Shown here: positions 8,219-18,491 of the stretch, in pieces
How positions within the stretch are numbered: position 1 is the stretch's first letter
Layout of the letters: the number at the start of each line of letters is the position of its first letter
Source of the DNA: Alphaproteobacteria bacterium
GTDB lineage: Bacteria > Pseudomonadota > Alphaproteobacteria > Rhodospirillales > Rhodospirillaceae
Direction of reading: 5' to 3'
NCBI GenBank assembly: GCA_030432435.1
Contig: JAUIGX010000002.1
Location: 1 to 56,471, forward strand
Length of the DNA: 56,471 nucleotides
Translations under genes and position numbers: made by a program
The notes under the pieces: model-generated
The model's input: the letters and a program-made list of their open reading frames with translations, nothing else
What the model was told of the DNA's origin: nothing
Databases searched by the model: none

Positions 8219-10351
8219 ATGACGCAAGAAAAACACAAACCTACCGGCACGATGTTCCAGTCTATGGTTGCTACCGGCGAAAAAACTCCCACTACGGCCA
8301 CCAGCGACGCAGAACTCCAATATCGCAGCATCTTTGAGAATGCAGTTGAGGGGATTTATCAAACTACCGTCAACGGCCAGTACCTTCGAGTCAATCCGGC
8401 GCTCTCTAAAATCTATGGATATGAATCACCGGAGGCCCTCATTGATGATTTGACGGATATTGCCGGACAGCTTTATCTGGACCCTACGCGCAGGGACGCC
8501 TTCAAAAAAGCCATGGCGGACGAAGGCATCGTCAGAGATTTCGAAGCTCAAATTTATCGCGCCGACGGAACTATAATTTGGATTACTGAAAACGCGCGTT
8601 GCGTTCGTGGTGCGGCTGGGAAAATCCTGTACTACGAAGGTACCGTCGAAGACATCACACGCCGTAAAGCCGACGAGCAACAAATTCGCCTTTTGGCTAA
8701 AGTTTTCGAAAGCGTTGGTGATGGCATCCTGATTGTCGACCGAGACTTGGTCGTGCGGGCCGTCAACCCCGCATACGAAACGATCACAAGCTTCTCAGAG
8801 CAAGAACTGACCGACAAACCGCTTGATATCCTCGCGCCAGGTTACCATGAAAAAACATTCTTGCCTGCGATCTGGCACGAAGTGAATCTACGCGGCACTT
8901 GGACTGGCGAAGCAACGTGCCGACGATTGGACGGCACTCCTTTTGTCGCGACGCTATCCGCATCCACCGTTAAAGATGAAAACGGCGAGCTTAGCCATAC
9001 AGTGATAACTTGCGCCGATATCAGTTTCCGGAAAAAGCAAGAGCACCGCATCAAGCATCAGGCTAGTTACGACTTTCTCACGAACTTACCCAACCGCTGG
9101 CTGATCAATGATCGGTTAGAGCAGGCAATCAGCCGGGCGTTCCGGCAAAAGACGGTGCTTTCTGTACTGTACCTGGATCTCAATGGCTTCAAGCAAATCA
9201 ATGACGGCATGGGCCATCAAGCGGGCGATGAACTTTTGCGCTCGGTTGCAAGCCGTTTGCGATCCAGCACTCGCTTGTCTGACATCGTCGGACGGCTAGG
9301 CGGTGACGAGTTTCTTATCGTTGCCACCGATGTCAACGACCAGAACAGCAGCAAGAAACTTGCTGATAAGATACTATACAGCTTCGCGCACCCTTTCGTG
9401 ATTGAAGGCCGAGAAATCTACTGCCTACCGTCCATCGGGATAAGCCACTATCCCAACGACGGCAACACGGCGCAGCTGCTCATCCGCAACGCAGATATGG
9501 CGATGTTTACGGCCAAACAAAACAAGGCCCGAACAGCTGTCTGTTTTGAATCGCACATGCTTTCGGCAGCTTCGGAACGCTTGAGTATCGAAAACGATCT
9601 GAGGCGCGCACTCGAACGCCAAGAGTTCGTCCTGTACTTCCAGCCGAAGGTAGAATCGGCATCACACGGCATTGTCGCCGCAGAGGCTCTCGTACGGTGG
9701 CAACACCCCGAACGCGGCCTCGTTCCGCCCGGGGCATTTATTTCGTTTGCAGAGGAATGCGGACTCATTGCCGCGATAGGTGAATGGACTCTTCGAGAGG
9801 CCTGTCGGCAATTCGTGAGCTGGCGCGCAGCCGGTCTTTCGATCAAAAGTGTGTCGGTAAACTTATCGCCCGTGCAGTTCTTAGACTCCCACCTGATCGA
9901 CGTTGTCAAACGCATTCTTAACGAAACTAAAATCGATCCAAACTGTCTGGAGTTGGAGCTTACGGAAGGCGCGATGTCCGTTGATATAGAAAAGGCCATC
10001 ACGACACTGGGGACTCTAAAAGCTTTGGGCGTGAAACTTTCGATCGACGACTTCGGAACCGGCTATTCCTCGCTCGCTTACCTCAAGCGTCTTCCCATAG
10101 ACATCGTCAAAATCGACCGCTCGTTTGTGAAGGACTTGGACCACAACCCCGCAGACAGCGACATTGTTGGCGCGATCATTGGCTTGGCTGATCGGCTTGG
10201 TTTTGGCGTGGTAGCGGAAGGCGTAGAAACAGCTGGCCAGGCGAATATATTGGGAGCCACTCAATGTGCGCTTTTACAAGGCTATCTCTTCGGCCGTCCT
10301 CTAAATGCGGTTGAATTTGCCCGTATGGCGAGTAAACCTGCGGCACCCTGA
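8219..10351 (+). CDS. PAS-PAS-GGDEF-EAL cyclic-di-GMP turnover protein
   Basis: The 710-residue protein has two PAS domains (about 33-150 and 158-273, each closed by a DIT/DIS-type PAC end), a GGDEF domain (about 280-440) and an EAL domain (about 455-705). The cyclase signature GGDEF at 361-365 is intact, and an inhibitory I-site (RLSD, 352-355) precedes it by five residues. The phosphodiesterase signature EAL at 489-491 and the DDFGTGYSS loop (610-618) are also intact, so both activities are possible. No membrane helix or signal peptide is seen, so it is a cytosolic sensor. No conserved haem or flavin residue in the PAS domains could be assigned. It stands alone after the glnA terminator. 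Confidence 0.93.
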   Translation: MTQEKHKPTGTMFQSMVATGEKTPTTATSDAELQYRSIFENAVEGIYQTTVNGQYLRVNPALSKIYGYESPEALIDDLTDIAGQLYLDPTRRDAFKKAMADEGIVRDFEAQIYRADGTIIWITENARCVRGAAGKILYYEGTVEDITRRKADEQQIRLLAKVFESVGDGILIVDRDLVVRAVNPAYETITSFSEQELTDKPLDILAPGYHEKTFLPAIWHEVNLRGTWTGEATCRRLDGTPFVATLSASTVKDENGELSHTVITCADISFRKKQEHRIKHQASYDFLTNLPNRWLINDRLEQAISRAFRQKTVLSVLYLDLNGFKQINDGMGHQAGDELLRSVASRLRSSTRLSDIVGRLGGDEFLIVATDVNDQNSSKKLADKILYSFAHPFVIEGREIYCLPSIGISHYPNDGNTAQLLIRNADMAMFTAKQNKARTAVCFESHMLSAASERLSIENDLRRALERQEFVLYFQPKVESASHGIVAAEALVRWQHPERGLVPPGAFISFAEECGLIAAIGEWTLREACRQFVSWRAAGLSIKSVSVNLSPVQFLDSHLIDVVKRILNETKIDPNCLELELTEGAMSVDIEKAITTLGTLKALGVKLSIDDFGTGYSSLAYLKRLPIDIVKIDRSFVKDLDHNPADSDIVGAIIGLADRLGFGVVAEGVETAGQANILGATQCALLQGYLFGRPLNAVEFARMASKPAAP

Positions 10352-10410
10352 AGCAGACGGGCTCGCCGACAGCAGGTGAAATTCCCTGGTCGAAGGTATA
10401 TACTCGCTGC

Positions 10411-11775
10411 ATGGCCCGAAAAAATTTGACGGCGATCCTCTTCATGCTGAGCCTAGGGTTCGGCCTTGCGCTCGCGCATGCAGGAGAACCAGCAACAAAC
10501 GGTGAAATCGCCGTTGTCTTGCGAATTGAAGGGGCAATCGGGCCTGCAACGGCCTCTTACATTTCCAAGGGCTTGGCGACTGCGGCCGACCAGGGTGCCT
10601 CGCTGGTTATATTGCGCATGGACACCCCCGGCGGGCTCGACACGTCAATGCGCGCGATTGTACGAGACATTCTCGCCTCTCCCATTCCCGTGGCGTCTTT
10701 TGTCAGCCCATCCGGCGCACGGGCGGCCAGCGCAGGTACATATATTTTGTACGCCAGCCATCTATCGGCGATGATGCCGGGCACCAATCTCGGCGCTGCT
10801 ACCCCAGTCCAGATTGGCAGCTCCCCCGATTCTCCAGAACGCTCCCCCGATGACGAAGAAACCTCCTCTGCAACGCCCAGCAATGCGATGGAAGCAAAAG
10901 CCGTCAACGACGCCGTTGCCTATATACGCTCTCTCGCTCAAATGCGTGGACGTAATGCTGAATGGGCGGAAAGGGCAGTAAGGGAAGCGGCCAGTTTGTC
11001 CGCCTCGGATGCACTCGATCAACAGGTCATCGACATCGTCGCCGAGAGTACAACCGACCTGCTTGCGCAAATTGATGGTCGCTCTGTAAAGATTAACGAG
11101 ACCGATCTTGCGCTTAATACAGTAAACCTCGAACTCGCCATAATCGAACCGGACTGGCGAACTGACCTGCTGGGGGCCATTACTAATCCGAACGTCGCCC
11201 TCATTTTAATGATGATCGGCGTCTACGGTCTCATTTTTGAATTCATGAATCCCGGTTCTGTCTATCCGGGTACCGTAGGTGCAATCTGTCTTATCCTCGG
11301 CCTGTATGCGCTAGCCGCCCTCCCGGTGAATTATGCCGGGGCCGGGCTGATCGTTTTGGGATTGATACTGATCATAGCAGAAGCATTTGCGCCGTCTTTC
11401 GGGGCGCTGGGATTAGGCGGCGCTATAGCCTTTATTCTGGGATCAGCGATTTTAATCGACACAGACTCTCCCGCCTTCGCGATATCATGGCCCATTGTAA
11501 TTGGAACAACGGTCAGCGCCCTCGTCTTTTCTCTCGTCGTCGTCCGCATGGCCATTTCATCCCAAGGGCAACAAATTGTCAGCGGGCGTGAGCAAATGAT
11601 CGGACAAATCGGTGTCATTCAAGATTGGCAAGGCCTGCGTGGGCACATGTTTATTCATGGAGAGCGGTGGCAAGCCACCAGTTCTACGCCATTGGAGAAT
11701 GATCAAAAGGCGCGTGTGACGTCGATCGAAGGTCTGACTCTGCACGTAGAACCAGAAGCAACTCATGAGAATTAA
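10411..11775 (+). CDS. NfeD-family membrane serine protease (ClpP class)
   Basis: The 454-residue product has a signal peptide (about 1-24), a ClpP-class protease domain (about 30-235), several membrane helices (about 245-385) and a C-terminal NfeD OB-fold domain. The catalytic Ser-Lys dyad can be placed at Ser107 ([11 protein letters not shown]) and Lys163 ([11 protein letters not shown]), as in archaeal 1510-N proteases, which cleave stomatin-like proteins. The next gene encodes such a slipin, 14 bp downstream, which supports the pairing. The role is probably membrane-domain quality control. The extra Ser/Pro/Asp-rich stretch at about 137-157 looks like a flexible loop. Confidence 0.93.
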   Translation: MARKNLTAILFMLSLGFGLALAHAGEPATNGEIAVVLRIEGAIGPATASYISKGLATAADQGASLVILRMDTPGGLDTSMRAIVRDILASPIPVASFVSPSGARAASAGTYILYASHLSAMMPGTNLGAATPVQIGSSPDSPERSPDDEETSSATPSNAMEAKAVNDAVAYIRSLAQMRGRNAEWAERAVREAASLSASDALDQQVIDIVAESTTDLLAQIDGRSVKINETDLALNTVNLELAIIEPDWRTDLLGAITNPNVALILMMIGVYGLIFEFMNPGSVYPGTVGAICLILGLYALAALPVNYAGAGLIVLGLILIIAEAFAPSFGALGLGGAIAFILGSAILIDTDSPAFAISWPIVIGTTVSALVFSLVVVRMAISSQGQQIVSGREQMIGQIGVIQDWQGLRGHMFIHGERWQATSSTPLENDQKARVTSIEGLTLHVEPEATHEN

Positions 11776-11789
11776 GGGAGGAACGCGCT

Positions 11790-12551
11790 ATGTTTTCCGA
11801 CTTCGGATTCTATTTCCCGATAATCATACTCCTCATCCTATTTTTGGCGTCCTCTGTCAAAATCCTGCGCGAGTACCAGCGTGGCGTGGTTTTTACCCTC
11901 GGGCGGTTTACCAGTGTTAAGGGCCCGGGCATCATCATTCTGATCCCCGTCATTCAGCAAATGGTACGCACCGATTTACGCACCGTTGCGCTTGACGTTC
12001 CTACCCAAGACGTAATTTCCCGTGACAACGTCTCCGTCCGCGTCAATGCTGTTTTATATTTCCGGGTTATCGATCCCGAACGCGCAATTATTCAAGTCGA
12101 GAACTATCTCGAGGCAACCAGCCAGCTCGCGCAAACAACGCTAAGGTCCGTACTCGGCAAACATGAGCTAGATGAGATGCTCGCCGAAAGAGACAAGCTA
12201 AATGTCGATATTCAAGAAATATTGGATTCCCAAACCGATGCCTGGGGCATAAAGGTCGCCAATGTCGAGATCAAACATGTCGATTTGAACGAGAACATGG
12301 TGAGGGCAATCGCCCGCCAAGCCGAAGCCGAGCGCGAACGCCGGGCCAAAGTCATAAGCGCCGAAGGCGAACAGCAAGCTGCCCAAAAGCTTCTCGAGGC
12401 GGCGGAGATTTTAAGCCAAAATCCGGAAGCAATGCAGCTTCGCTATCTCACAACGTTGGCAAACATAGCCGGAGAGCAAAACTCAACCATCGTATTCCCC
12501 TTTCCGATGGAACTCGGAAAAATGTTGACGAGGTTGAGCCGCGACTCCTAA
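11790..12551 (+). CDS. Slipin/stomatin-like SPFH membrane protein
   Basis: The 253-residue protein starts with one hydrophobic segment (about 7-22), followed by the SPFH domain with the [14 protein letters not shown] start, the [19 protein letters not shown] strand region, and a long charged helix ([21 protein letters not shown]). These oligomerise on the inner membrane and scaffold microdomains. It is 14 bp after the NfeD protease with a strong GGGAGG ribosome site, the standard NfeD-slipin operon. It ends 3 bp from the stop of the convergent clpA, leaving no room for a separate terminator. Confidence 0.95.
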   Translation: MFSDFGFYFPIIILLILFLASSVKILREYQRGVVFTLGRFTSVKGPGIIILIPVIQQMVRTDLRTVALDVPTQDVISRDNVSVRVNAVLYFRVIDPERAIIQVENYLEATSQLAQTTLRSVLGKHELDEMLAERDKLNVDIQEILDSQTDAWGIKVANVEIKHVDLNENMVRAIARQAEAERERRAKVISAEGEQQAAQKLLEAAEILSQNPEAMQLRYLTTLANIAGEQNSTIVFPFPMELGKMLTRLSRDS

Positions 12552-12554
12552 CCG

Positions 12555-14909
12555 CTACTTCACAGGTTCTCGCTTCTTCGATCCTGAGCGGCGAGAGTCA
12601 CCCGGCCCACTCCGCTTCGATGTCTGTTTGGCTGAACTCTTTTTGGGTTCGGCCTTTGTCGCCGTGATCTCGAACTTCACCTGATCTTTTTCGACACCAA
12701 CCTTGACGTGACCGCCGGTGATTAGATCGCCAAACAACAGGTGGTCAGCCAAAGGTTTCTTAATCTCTTGTTGAATAACCCGCCCCAGAGGCCGCGCACC
12801 CATACGCGAGTCATAGCCCTTCTTGGCTAGCCAATCGCGCGCAGCGGTACTGAGTTCAATTGTGACGTTGCGATCGGAAAGCTGGCCTTCAAGCTGCATG
12901 ATGAATTTATCGACCACCCTGCCCACAACTTCAGGCGCCAGATTTCCGAAAGTGATAATTGCATCCAACCGATTGCGGAATTCCGGCGTAAACATACGCT
13001 CAATCGCTTCTTGATCCTCGCCTTCCCGCGTCTCTCGCCCAAAGCCGATCGCATTCTTCGCCAAGTCCGCCGCGCCGGCATTCGTGGTCATGATCAAGAT
13101 AACATTGCGGAAGCTGACGCTCTTCCCGGTATGGTCGGTAAGCTTGCCGTGGTCCATGACCTGCAAAAGAATGTTGAACAGATCTGGATGGGCTTTCTCA
13201 ATCTCGTCGAGCAACAACACACAATGAGGGTGCTGGTCCACGGCGTCGGTCAGCAATCCACCCTGATCGAAACCAACATACCCCGGCGGCGCCCCAATCA
13301 ACCGCGAGACCGAATGACGCTCCATATACTCGGACATATCAAATCGGTGCAGTTCAATGCCCAACGAATTGGAGAGCTGCCGCGCGACCTCGGTCTTGCC
13401 CACGCCCGTGGGGCCAGAGAAGAGATAGGCACCAATCGGCTTTTCTGGCTCACGCAAACCTGCGCGCGCAAGCTTGATCGAGCTGGACAACGCGGTGATA
13501 GCTTTGTCCTGACCGAAGACCATTGTGCTCAGATCGCGTTCTAAGCTTTCAAGCGACTTCTTATCGTCCCGTGAAACACTTTTAGGAGGAACACGCGCCA
13601 TCGTCGCGATAACTTCTTCCACATCCCGCACAGACACAATTTTACGCCGTTTGTTTTCCGGAAGAAGCATACGCGAAGCCCCAACCTCGTCGATTACATC
13701 AATCGCCTTGTCCGGAAGCTTGCGATCATTGATGTAGCGCGCAGCCAATTCGACTGCGGTCCGCAAAGCCTCGGCTGTATAGCGCACCTTGTGATGTGCT
13801 TCGTAGTAAGGCTTCAGACCTTTGAGAATTTTTACAGTGTCTTCAATTGATGGTTCGCTGACATCAATCTTCTGAAACCGCCGAACCAGGGCGCGATCCT
13901 TTTCAAAATAACTTCTGTATTCTTTGTAGGTGGTTGAACCCACACACCGCAATGATCCGGAGGCCAGGGCCGGCTTGAGAAGATTAGAAGCATCCATAGC
14001 GCCGCCCGAAGTAGCGCCTGCCCCTATCACTGTGTGAATCTCATCGATAAACAACACAGCGCCTTCTAGGTTTTCCAACTCGGACACAACTGCTTTCAGG
14101 CGCTCTTCAAAATCTCCGCGATAGCGCGTGCCGGCAAGCAATGCGCCCATATCAAGGGCGAAAATCGTGGCGTTATGAAGAACCTCAGGAACGTCTTTGT
14201 TGATGATGCGCAGGGCTAGGCCCTCCGCTATAGCCGTCTTGCCAACACCGGCATCGCCTACGTACAGAGGGTTATTTTTTGTCCTGCGGCAGAGAATCTG
14301 AATCGTACGATCAATTTCTTTTTCGCGCCCTATAAGCGGGTCAATTTTGCCCTGATTCGCCTTTTCGTTCAGGTCCACGCAATATGCAGTTAGAGCCTCA
14401 CGACCTTTCTTAACAACGTCTTCCGCTTTCGCGTCTTGATCCGCACCATGCACGGTTTTGCGATCCGACGTCGTCGCCCGTTTGGCAATCCCGTGGGAAA
14501 TGTAATTCACTGCATCTAATCGCGTCATCTCCTGTGTTTGCAGGAAATAGACGGCATGACTTTCGCGTTCCGAGAACAATGCGACCAAAACGTTAGCCCC
14601 GGTCACTTCCTCGCGGCCAGAAGATTGAACATGAATAGCTGCGCGCTGCACCACGCGTTGAAAGCCAGCCGTTGGTTTGGGGTCGTCGGCCGCTAGGGAA
14701 ACAATGTCGTTTAGTTCATCGTTCAGGAATTCGGCAATCTTGGCGCGCAAGTCATCAATTTCTATATTGCATGCGCGCAAAACTGCGACGGCATCGTCGT
14801 CATCGCACAGTGCCATAAGCAAATGTTCGAGAGTGGCGAATTCGTGCCTGCGCTCAGCTGCAGCGGCCAAGGCAACGTGGAGGGTTTTTTCCAGGTTCTG
14901 CGATAACAT
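12555..14909 (-). CDS. clpA: ATP-dependent Clp protease ATPase subunit ClpA
   Basis: The 784-residue Hsp100 unfoldase feeds substrates to ClpP. It has an N-domain (about 1-145), AAA1 with Walker A GDAGVGKT near 220 and AAA2 with GPTGVGKTE near 500. The [14 protein letters not shown] pore/arginine region and the C-terminal [16 protein letters not shown] segment are also present. I chose the ATG at 14909 ([10 protein letters not shown], as in other ClpA) over TTG six bases upstream. The last 30 or so residues are a Lys/Arg/Ser-rich tail beyond the usual end, of unknown purpose. clpS lies 123 bp upstream in the same direction, as in most proteobacteria. Confidence 0.97.
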   Translation of the reverse strand: MLSQNLEKTLHVALAAAAERRHEFATLEHLLMALCDDDDAVAVLRACNIEIDDLRAKIAEFLNDELNDIVSLAADDPKPTAGFQRVVQRAAIHVQSSGREEVTGANVLVALFSERESHAVYFLQTQEMTRLDAVNYISHGIAKRATTSDRKTVHGADQDAKAEDVVKKGREALTAYCVDLNEKANQGKIDPLIGREKEIDRTIQILCRRTKNNPLYVGDAGVGKTAIAEGLALRIINKDVPEVLHNATIFALDMGALLAGTRYRGDFEERLKAVVSELENLEGAVLFIDEIHTVIGAGATSGGAMDASNLLKPALASGSLRCVGSTTYKEYRSYFEKDRALVRRFQKIDVSEPSIEDTVKILKGLKPYYEAHHKVRYTAEALRTAVELAARYINDRKLPDKAIDVIDEVGASRMLLPENKRRKIVSVRDVEEVIATMARVPPKSVSRDDKKSLESLERDLSTMVFGQDKAITALSSSIKLARAGLREPEKPIGAYLFSGPTGVGKTEVARQLSNSLGIELHRFDMSEYMERHSVSRLIGAPPGYVGFDQGGLLTDAVDQHPHCVLLLDEIEKAHPDLFNILLQVMDHGKLTDHTGKSVSFRNVILIMTTNAGAADLAKNAIGFGRETREGEDQEAIERMFTPEFRNRLDAIITFGNLAPEVVGRVVDKFIMQLEGQLSDRNVTIELSTAARDWLAKKGYDSRMGARPLGRVIQQEIKKPLADHLLFGDLITGGHVKVGVEKDQVKFEITATKAEPKKSSAKQTSKRSGPGDSRRSGSKKREPVK

Positions 14910-15032
14910 AGACAATAGACCCTATCCTTTCCTGCGACGCGCATCGAAATCTCGATGCCGGGCGTATGCCCTCCTCTTAGATAGTAGCGGCGGGCCCCTC
15001 CTCCAAGTCCGCCTCCACTCTATTTTTGGCCG

Positions 15033-15362
15033 CTACTCTTTTTCCAAGGTGCACTGAAGTGGGTGCTGATTTTTGCGGGCCAACTCCATCGTCTGGTTCA
15101 CTTTGGTCTCTGCAATTTCAAACGTAAACACCCCACAAACACCAACTCCCTTCTGGTGAACATGGAGCATAATCTGCGTGGCTTCATCAGCGTTCTTACT
15201 AAAGAACCGCTCAAGAACGTGAACGACGAACTCCATCGGTGTGTAGTCGTCGTTCAGCATCAAAACCTTGTACATGGACGGCTTTTTGACTTTGGGCCGG
15301 GGCTTCACCACGACGCCCGTATTGATGCGCTCGTCATCGTCGCCCTTGCGCTCGTCAGACAT
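15033..15362 (-). CDS. clpS: ClpS, N-end-rule adaptor of ClpAP
   Basis: The 109-residue product contains the ClpS core: [20 protein letters not shown], which lines the N-degron pocket, and the [13 protein letters not shown] strand. The N-terminal 20 residues are charged and flexible, as needed to reach ClpA. I placed the start at ATG 15362 (MSDERKG), preceded by GAGGTG. In-frame ATGs at 15386 and 15485 would add non-conserved residues. It presents substrates with bulky N-terminal residues to the ClpA encoded next to it. Confidence 0.94.
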   Translation of the reverse strand: MSDERKGDDDERINTGVVVKPRPKVKKPSMYKVLMLNDDYTPMEFVVHVLERFFSKNADEATQIMLHVHQKGVGVCGVFTFEIAETKVNQTMELARKNQHPLQCTLEKE

Positions 15363-15856
15363 TCGCACCTCGAACGCAGACGGCATGGGTGTCCGCGCTC
15401 GCTCTACCGGAAAACTGTGATTGGTCAAAAAACGCTTCATGATCTTATACTTAGCACCTTCTCGTCGCTGAATCTCGGCCCGCATAGCTTAGCAGCCATC
15501 TCGTTAAGTATAAGTATGTGCCAAAAATCCGCCAATGCCAGGGGATGGCGCATCAATAATTTCAAACCGGCATAAAGAAACGGCCAAGGCAGAACCTCCA
15601 CACGGTCGAACACACCAAATGTTAAACAATTCTTAATCTAGGTAAAAGATCATAAAATTCAATACGATGAGCAAAGTGGTTGTGGACAGGTCGAGTCGAA
15701 ACGCGTAAATTTACGGTAACGAAAGCTGGACAACCGGCTATCAGCCGCCCGAAGAACGGCACGTCTAATTAAGACGAAGGACCGATATAAGCGAAGTTAT
15801 CCACAGGCGCCGAGCAATCGGGCATGGGCTTACTTTTTTGGGTTTGGGGGCTAAAA
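15363..15856. other. Divergent intergenic region between clpS and the DD-carboxypeptidase
   Basis: This stretch of 494 bases separates two divergent genes and should hold both promoters. The centre (about 15610-15670) is AT-rich. On the minus strand TTGAAT, 16 bases and TAGATT in that part is a weak candidate promoter for clpS. A perfect DnaA box lies at 15797-15805. No small gene is supported. Confidence 0.5.
15797..15805 (+). promoter_or_regulatory. Single consensus DnaA box
   Basis: TTATCCACA matches the strict DnaA box consensus, about 50 bp before the DD-carboxypeptidase gene. One box is expected by chance about once per 130 kb per strand, so a link of this gene to DnaA is speculative. 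No second strict box or AT-rich 13-mer set is seen, so this is not an origin. Confidence 0.35.
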
Positions 15857-17077
15857 ATGGGGATTCGCCCCGCGTTCATTCGGATATTGATTGCCGCACT
15901 TATGATTGCCATGCCTTCGGCGACGATGGCGGCAAATATTTACGCGTCGATCGTTGTCGAAGCCGATACAGGCCGTGTTCTGCATGAAGCCTACGCCGAC
16001 AGCAGCCGCTATCCTGCCTCTCTTACTAAAATGATGACGCTCTACCTTTTGTTCGAAGCTCTTGAACAGGGCGACCTCACCTTGGATACGCCGATGAAAG
16101 TATCCCAGCATGCGGCCGGTCAAGCACCGACACGCCTAAATCTTAAACCCGGCTCCACCATCAAAGTCGAAGACGCGATCAACGCCCTTGTGACCAAATC
16201 GGCCAATGACGTTGCAGCGGTCGTTGCCGAACATCTAGCTGACAAGGAATACCTATTCGCCGTCAAAATGACGAAGAAGGCTCGTGCCCTGGGGATGTCG
16301 AAAACGACTTTTCGCAACGCGTCTGGCCTCCCAAACTCCAAGCAGGTTTCCACGGCACGGGATATGGCCATACTTTCTGCGCGGCTATTCAAGGATTTCC
16401 CCGAGTACTATTCCTATTTCTCAAGGCCGAAGTTCACCTATGCCGGAAAAACCTACCGTTCACATAACCACCTGCTAGCCAACTACGAAGGCGCGGATGG
16501 CATCAAGACCGGATACACACGCGCATCAGGGTTCAACCTCGCGGCTTCGGCAAATCGTGATGGACACAGGTTGATTGCTGTTGTTCTGGGCGGCCGCAGC
16601 GTGAAAACACGCGACCAACATCTCGCCGACCTCATGGACAAAGGCTTTGTCCTCCTCTCCGACCGGCCGGAGACGGTCATCGCCGCCGAACGCATCGAAG
16701 CCTTCCAGGATAGCTTCGAGACTGCGGATGCCAGTATGATCACTTCCAGTGAATCTGCCGGCGACCGGGATGAAGACCCGGGCAAGGTGCCGACATGGGT
16801 GGTAATTGAGGAAACATGGGGCATCCAACTTGGTGCCTTTAGTCTTCAATCCACAGCACAGACCGTGGCCGACAAGGCCGCCGACAAGTTGCAAAACTAT
16901 GGAGATGTGCGGGCGGTAACAGAGCGCGTGAGGATTAAGGGCCGGACACTTTACCGTGCTCGCGTACTTGGCCTCGAAAAACGCAACCTTGTGAAGGCCT
17001 GCTCAATTGCAGTTCCGAGAAACATGGACAATTGCCTGGCTGTAAAGCCCGGCACAACCAAACTCGCATCGCGATAA
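15857..17077 (+). CDS. D-alanyl-D-alanine carboxypeptidase with C-terminal SPOR domain
   Basis: The 406-residue PBP5/DacF-type enzyme trims the terminal D-Ala from peptidoglycan stems in the periplasm. The signal peptide is about 1-25. The active-site motifs are SLTK (55-58, Ser55 nucleophile), SAN (115-117) and KTG (217-219). A linker (about 265-320) leads to a SPOR domain (about 325-400, starting at the WGIQLGAFS segment), which binds denuded glycans at the division site. I chose ATG 15857, behind GGGGGC, because it gives a cleaner signal peptide than the in-frame ATG at 15824. It ends one base from the convergent phosphomannomutase gene. Confidence 0.93.
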   Translation: MGIRPAFIRILIAALMIAMPSATMAANIYASIVVEADTGRVLHEAYADSSRYPASLTKMMTLYLLFEALEQGDLTLDTPMKVSQHAAGQAPTRLNLKPGSTIKVEDAINALVTKSANDVAAVVAEHLADKEYLFAVKMTKKARALGMSKTTFRNASGLPNSKQVSTARDMAILSARLFKDFPEYYSYFSRPKFTYAGKTYRSHNHLLANYEGADGIKTGYTRASGFNLAASANRDGHRLIAVVLGGRSVKTRDQHLADLMDKGFVLLSDRPETVIAAERIEAFQDSFETADASMITSSESAGDRDEDPGKVPTWVVIEETWGIQLGAFSLQSTAQTVADKAADKLQNYGDVRAVTERVRIKGRTLYRARVLGLEKRNLVKACSIAVPRNMDNCLAVKPGTTKLASR

Positions 17078-17078
17078 A

Positions 17079-18476
17079 TTAGTGATCTGCTGAGTCTGTC
17101 GGCAAATCGACGCCGCTTTCCTTAAGCTGCGCCGCGAGTTCCTCTTTGAGCGAATTCAAGTTCTCGACGGTATCCGCTTCGGCCCGCGCCACTAAGACCG
17201 CTTGTGTATTTGATGCGCGCAATAACCACCAGCCCCCCTTCCCCGACACTCGAACACCATCGATATCGTTGACGTTGGCTTGCGTTTTTTGCAAACGCGC
17301 TTTCACTTCATCAATCACCGAGAACTTGCGATCATCCGCGCACGCAAAACGAAGTTCAGGCGTATTTATCATCGCCGGAAATCGGTTGTAGCGCTCAACC
17401 AGATCAAAGCCCTCATTGCGAGCCATAATGCTCAAGAACCGAACCGCTACATAAACGGCGTCGTCAAAGCCATAATATTTATCAGCATAAAAAATGTGCC
17501 CGCTCATCTCCCCGGCTAAAGGAGCTCTCAGCTCGGCCATTTTATTCTTGATAAGAGAGTGGCCCGTTCTCCACATGACAGGCTCACCGCCCATTCGCGC
17601 GACTTCATCAAAGAACGCTTGGCTTGCTTTGACGTCCGCAATAATAGGGGCGCCCGGATAGTCCTTCAGCACGTCCTCGGCCAGCACCTGCATGATCTGA
17701 TCACCCCAGAGAATGCGGCCCTGGCCGTCTACGATACCAATACGATCTGCATCTCCGTCGAACGCAAACCCGACGTCGGCTTTTTCCGTTTTCACGCACT
17801 CGATCAGCTGTTCAAGATTCTTAGGTACAGTTGGGTCGGGATGGTGAGCTGGAAAGGTGCCATCGATAGCGCCGTTAATCACTATATGACGGCCCGGAAG
17901 AGTCTTCACGAGTTCCGTCACCACTTCTGCTCCGGCCCCATTTCCAGGATCCCACACGGCGGAGAGAACGCGGCTACCTTCAAAGTCTTTTAAAATGCGT
18001 TCGATGTACTGCGAAAATATCTTATTGTTGTTAATCGTCCCCTGCCCGCTTTCAACATCGCCGGCAGCGGCCAATGCCGCTAGATTTTTAATGTCTGGGC
18101 CGAAGAAGGGCTTCTTTCCCAGCATCATCTTAAAACCGTTGTGAGTGGGCGGATTATGCGACCCCGTCACCATAACCCCACCATCGGCATCTGTCGCGAA
18201 CACAGCGTAGTAGAGCATGGGCGTTGGACCGCATCCGATACGCTCTACGTCGACCCCTGCCGCCGTCAACCCTTCGACGAGCGCGGCTTCCATATCGGGC
18301 GAGCTCAAACGCCCGTCATAACCTACGCATACTCGCGTTCCGCCATTGCGACGAACAGACGTGCCGAACAAACGGCCCACAGCGCGCGCATCATCAATCG
18401 ATAACGTTTCGCCAACAATGCCGCGGATGTCGTATTCGCGTAGTACACTCGAATGGAACTCGTGGGTAAACGTCAT
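17079..18476 (-). CDS. Phosphomannomutase/phosphoglucomutase
   Basis: The 465-residue alpha-D-phosphohexomutase moves phosphate between positions 6 and 1 of mannose or glucose. The phosphoserine is Ser106 in GSHNPPTHNGF, the Mg site is FDGDADRIG near 245, and GEMSGH in the sugar-binding domain and a C-terminal phosphate-binding loop follow. The length is that of the AlgC type. It is the last gene of a three-gene run with galU and ugd, consistent with supplying Glc-1-P or Man-1-P for UDP-glucose, UDP-glucuronate and GDP-mannose. Substrate preference cannot be read from sequence. Confidence 0.93.
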   Translation of the reverse strand: MTFTHEFHSSVLREYDIRGIVGETLSIDDARAVGRLFGTSVRRNGGTRVCVGYDGRLSSPDMEAALVEGLTAAGVDVERIGCGPTPMLYYAVFATDADGGVMVTGSHNPPTHNGFKMMLGKKPFFGPDIKNLAALAAAGDVESGQGTINNNKIFSQYIERILKDFEGSRVLSAVWDPGNGAGAEVVTELVKTLPGRHIVINGAIDGTFPAHHPDPTVPKNLEQLIECVKTEKADVGFAFDGDADRIGIVDGQGRILWGDQIMQVLAEDVLKDYPGAPIIADVKASQAFFDEVARMGGEPVMWRTGHSLIKNKMAELRAPLAGEMSGHIFYADKYYGFDDAVYVAVRFLSIMARNEGFDLVERYNRFPAMINTPELRFACADDRKFSVIDEVKARLQKTQANVNDIDGVRVSGKGGWWLLRASNTQAVLVARAEADTVENLNSLKEELAAQLKESGVDLPTDSADH

Positions 18477-18491
18477 TGTTTTATGAACAAC

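Noticed and set aside
15797-15805. Replication origin near the DnaA box
   Set aside because: Only one strict box is present, with no cluster and no dnaA, parA or gidA-type neighbours.
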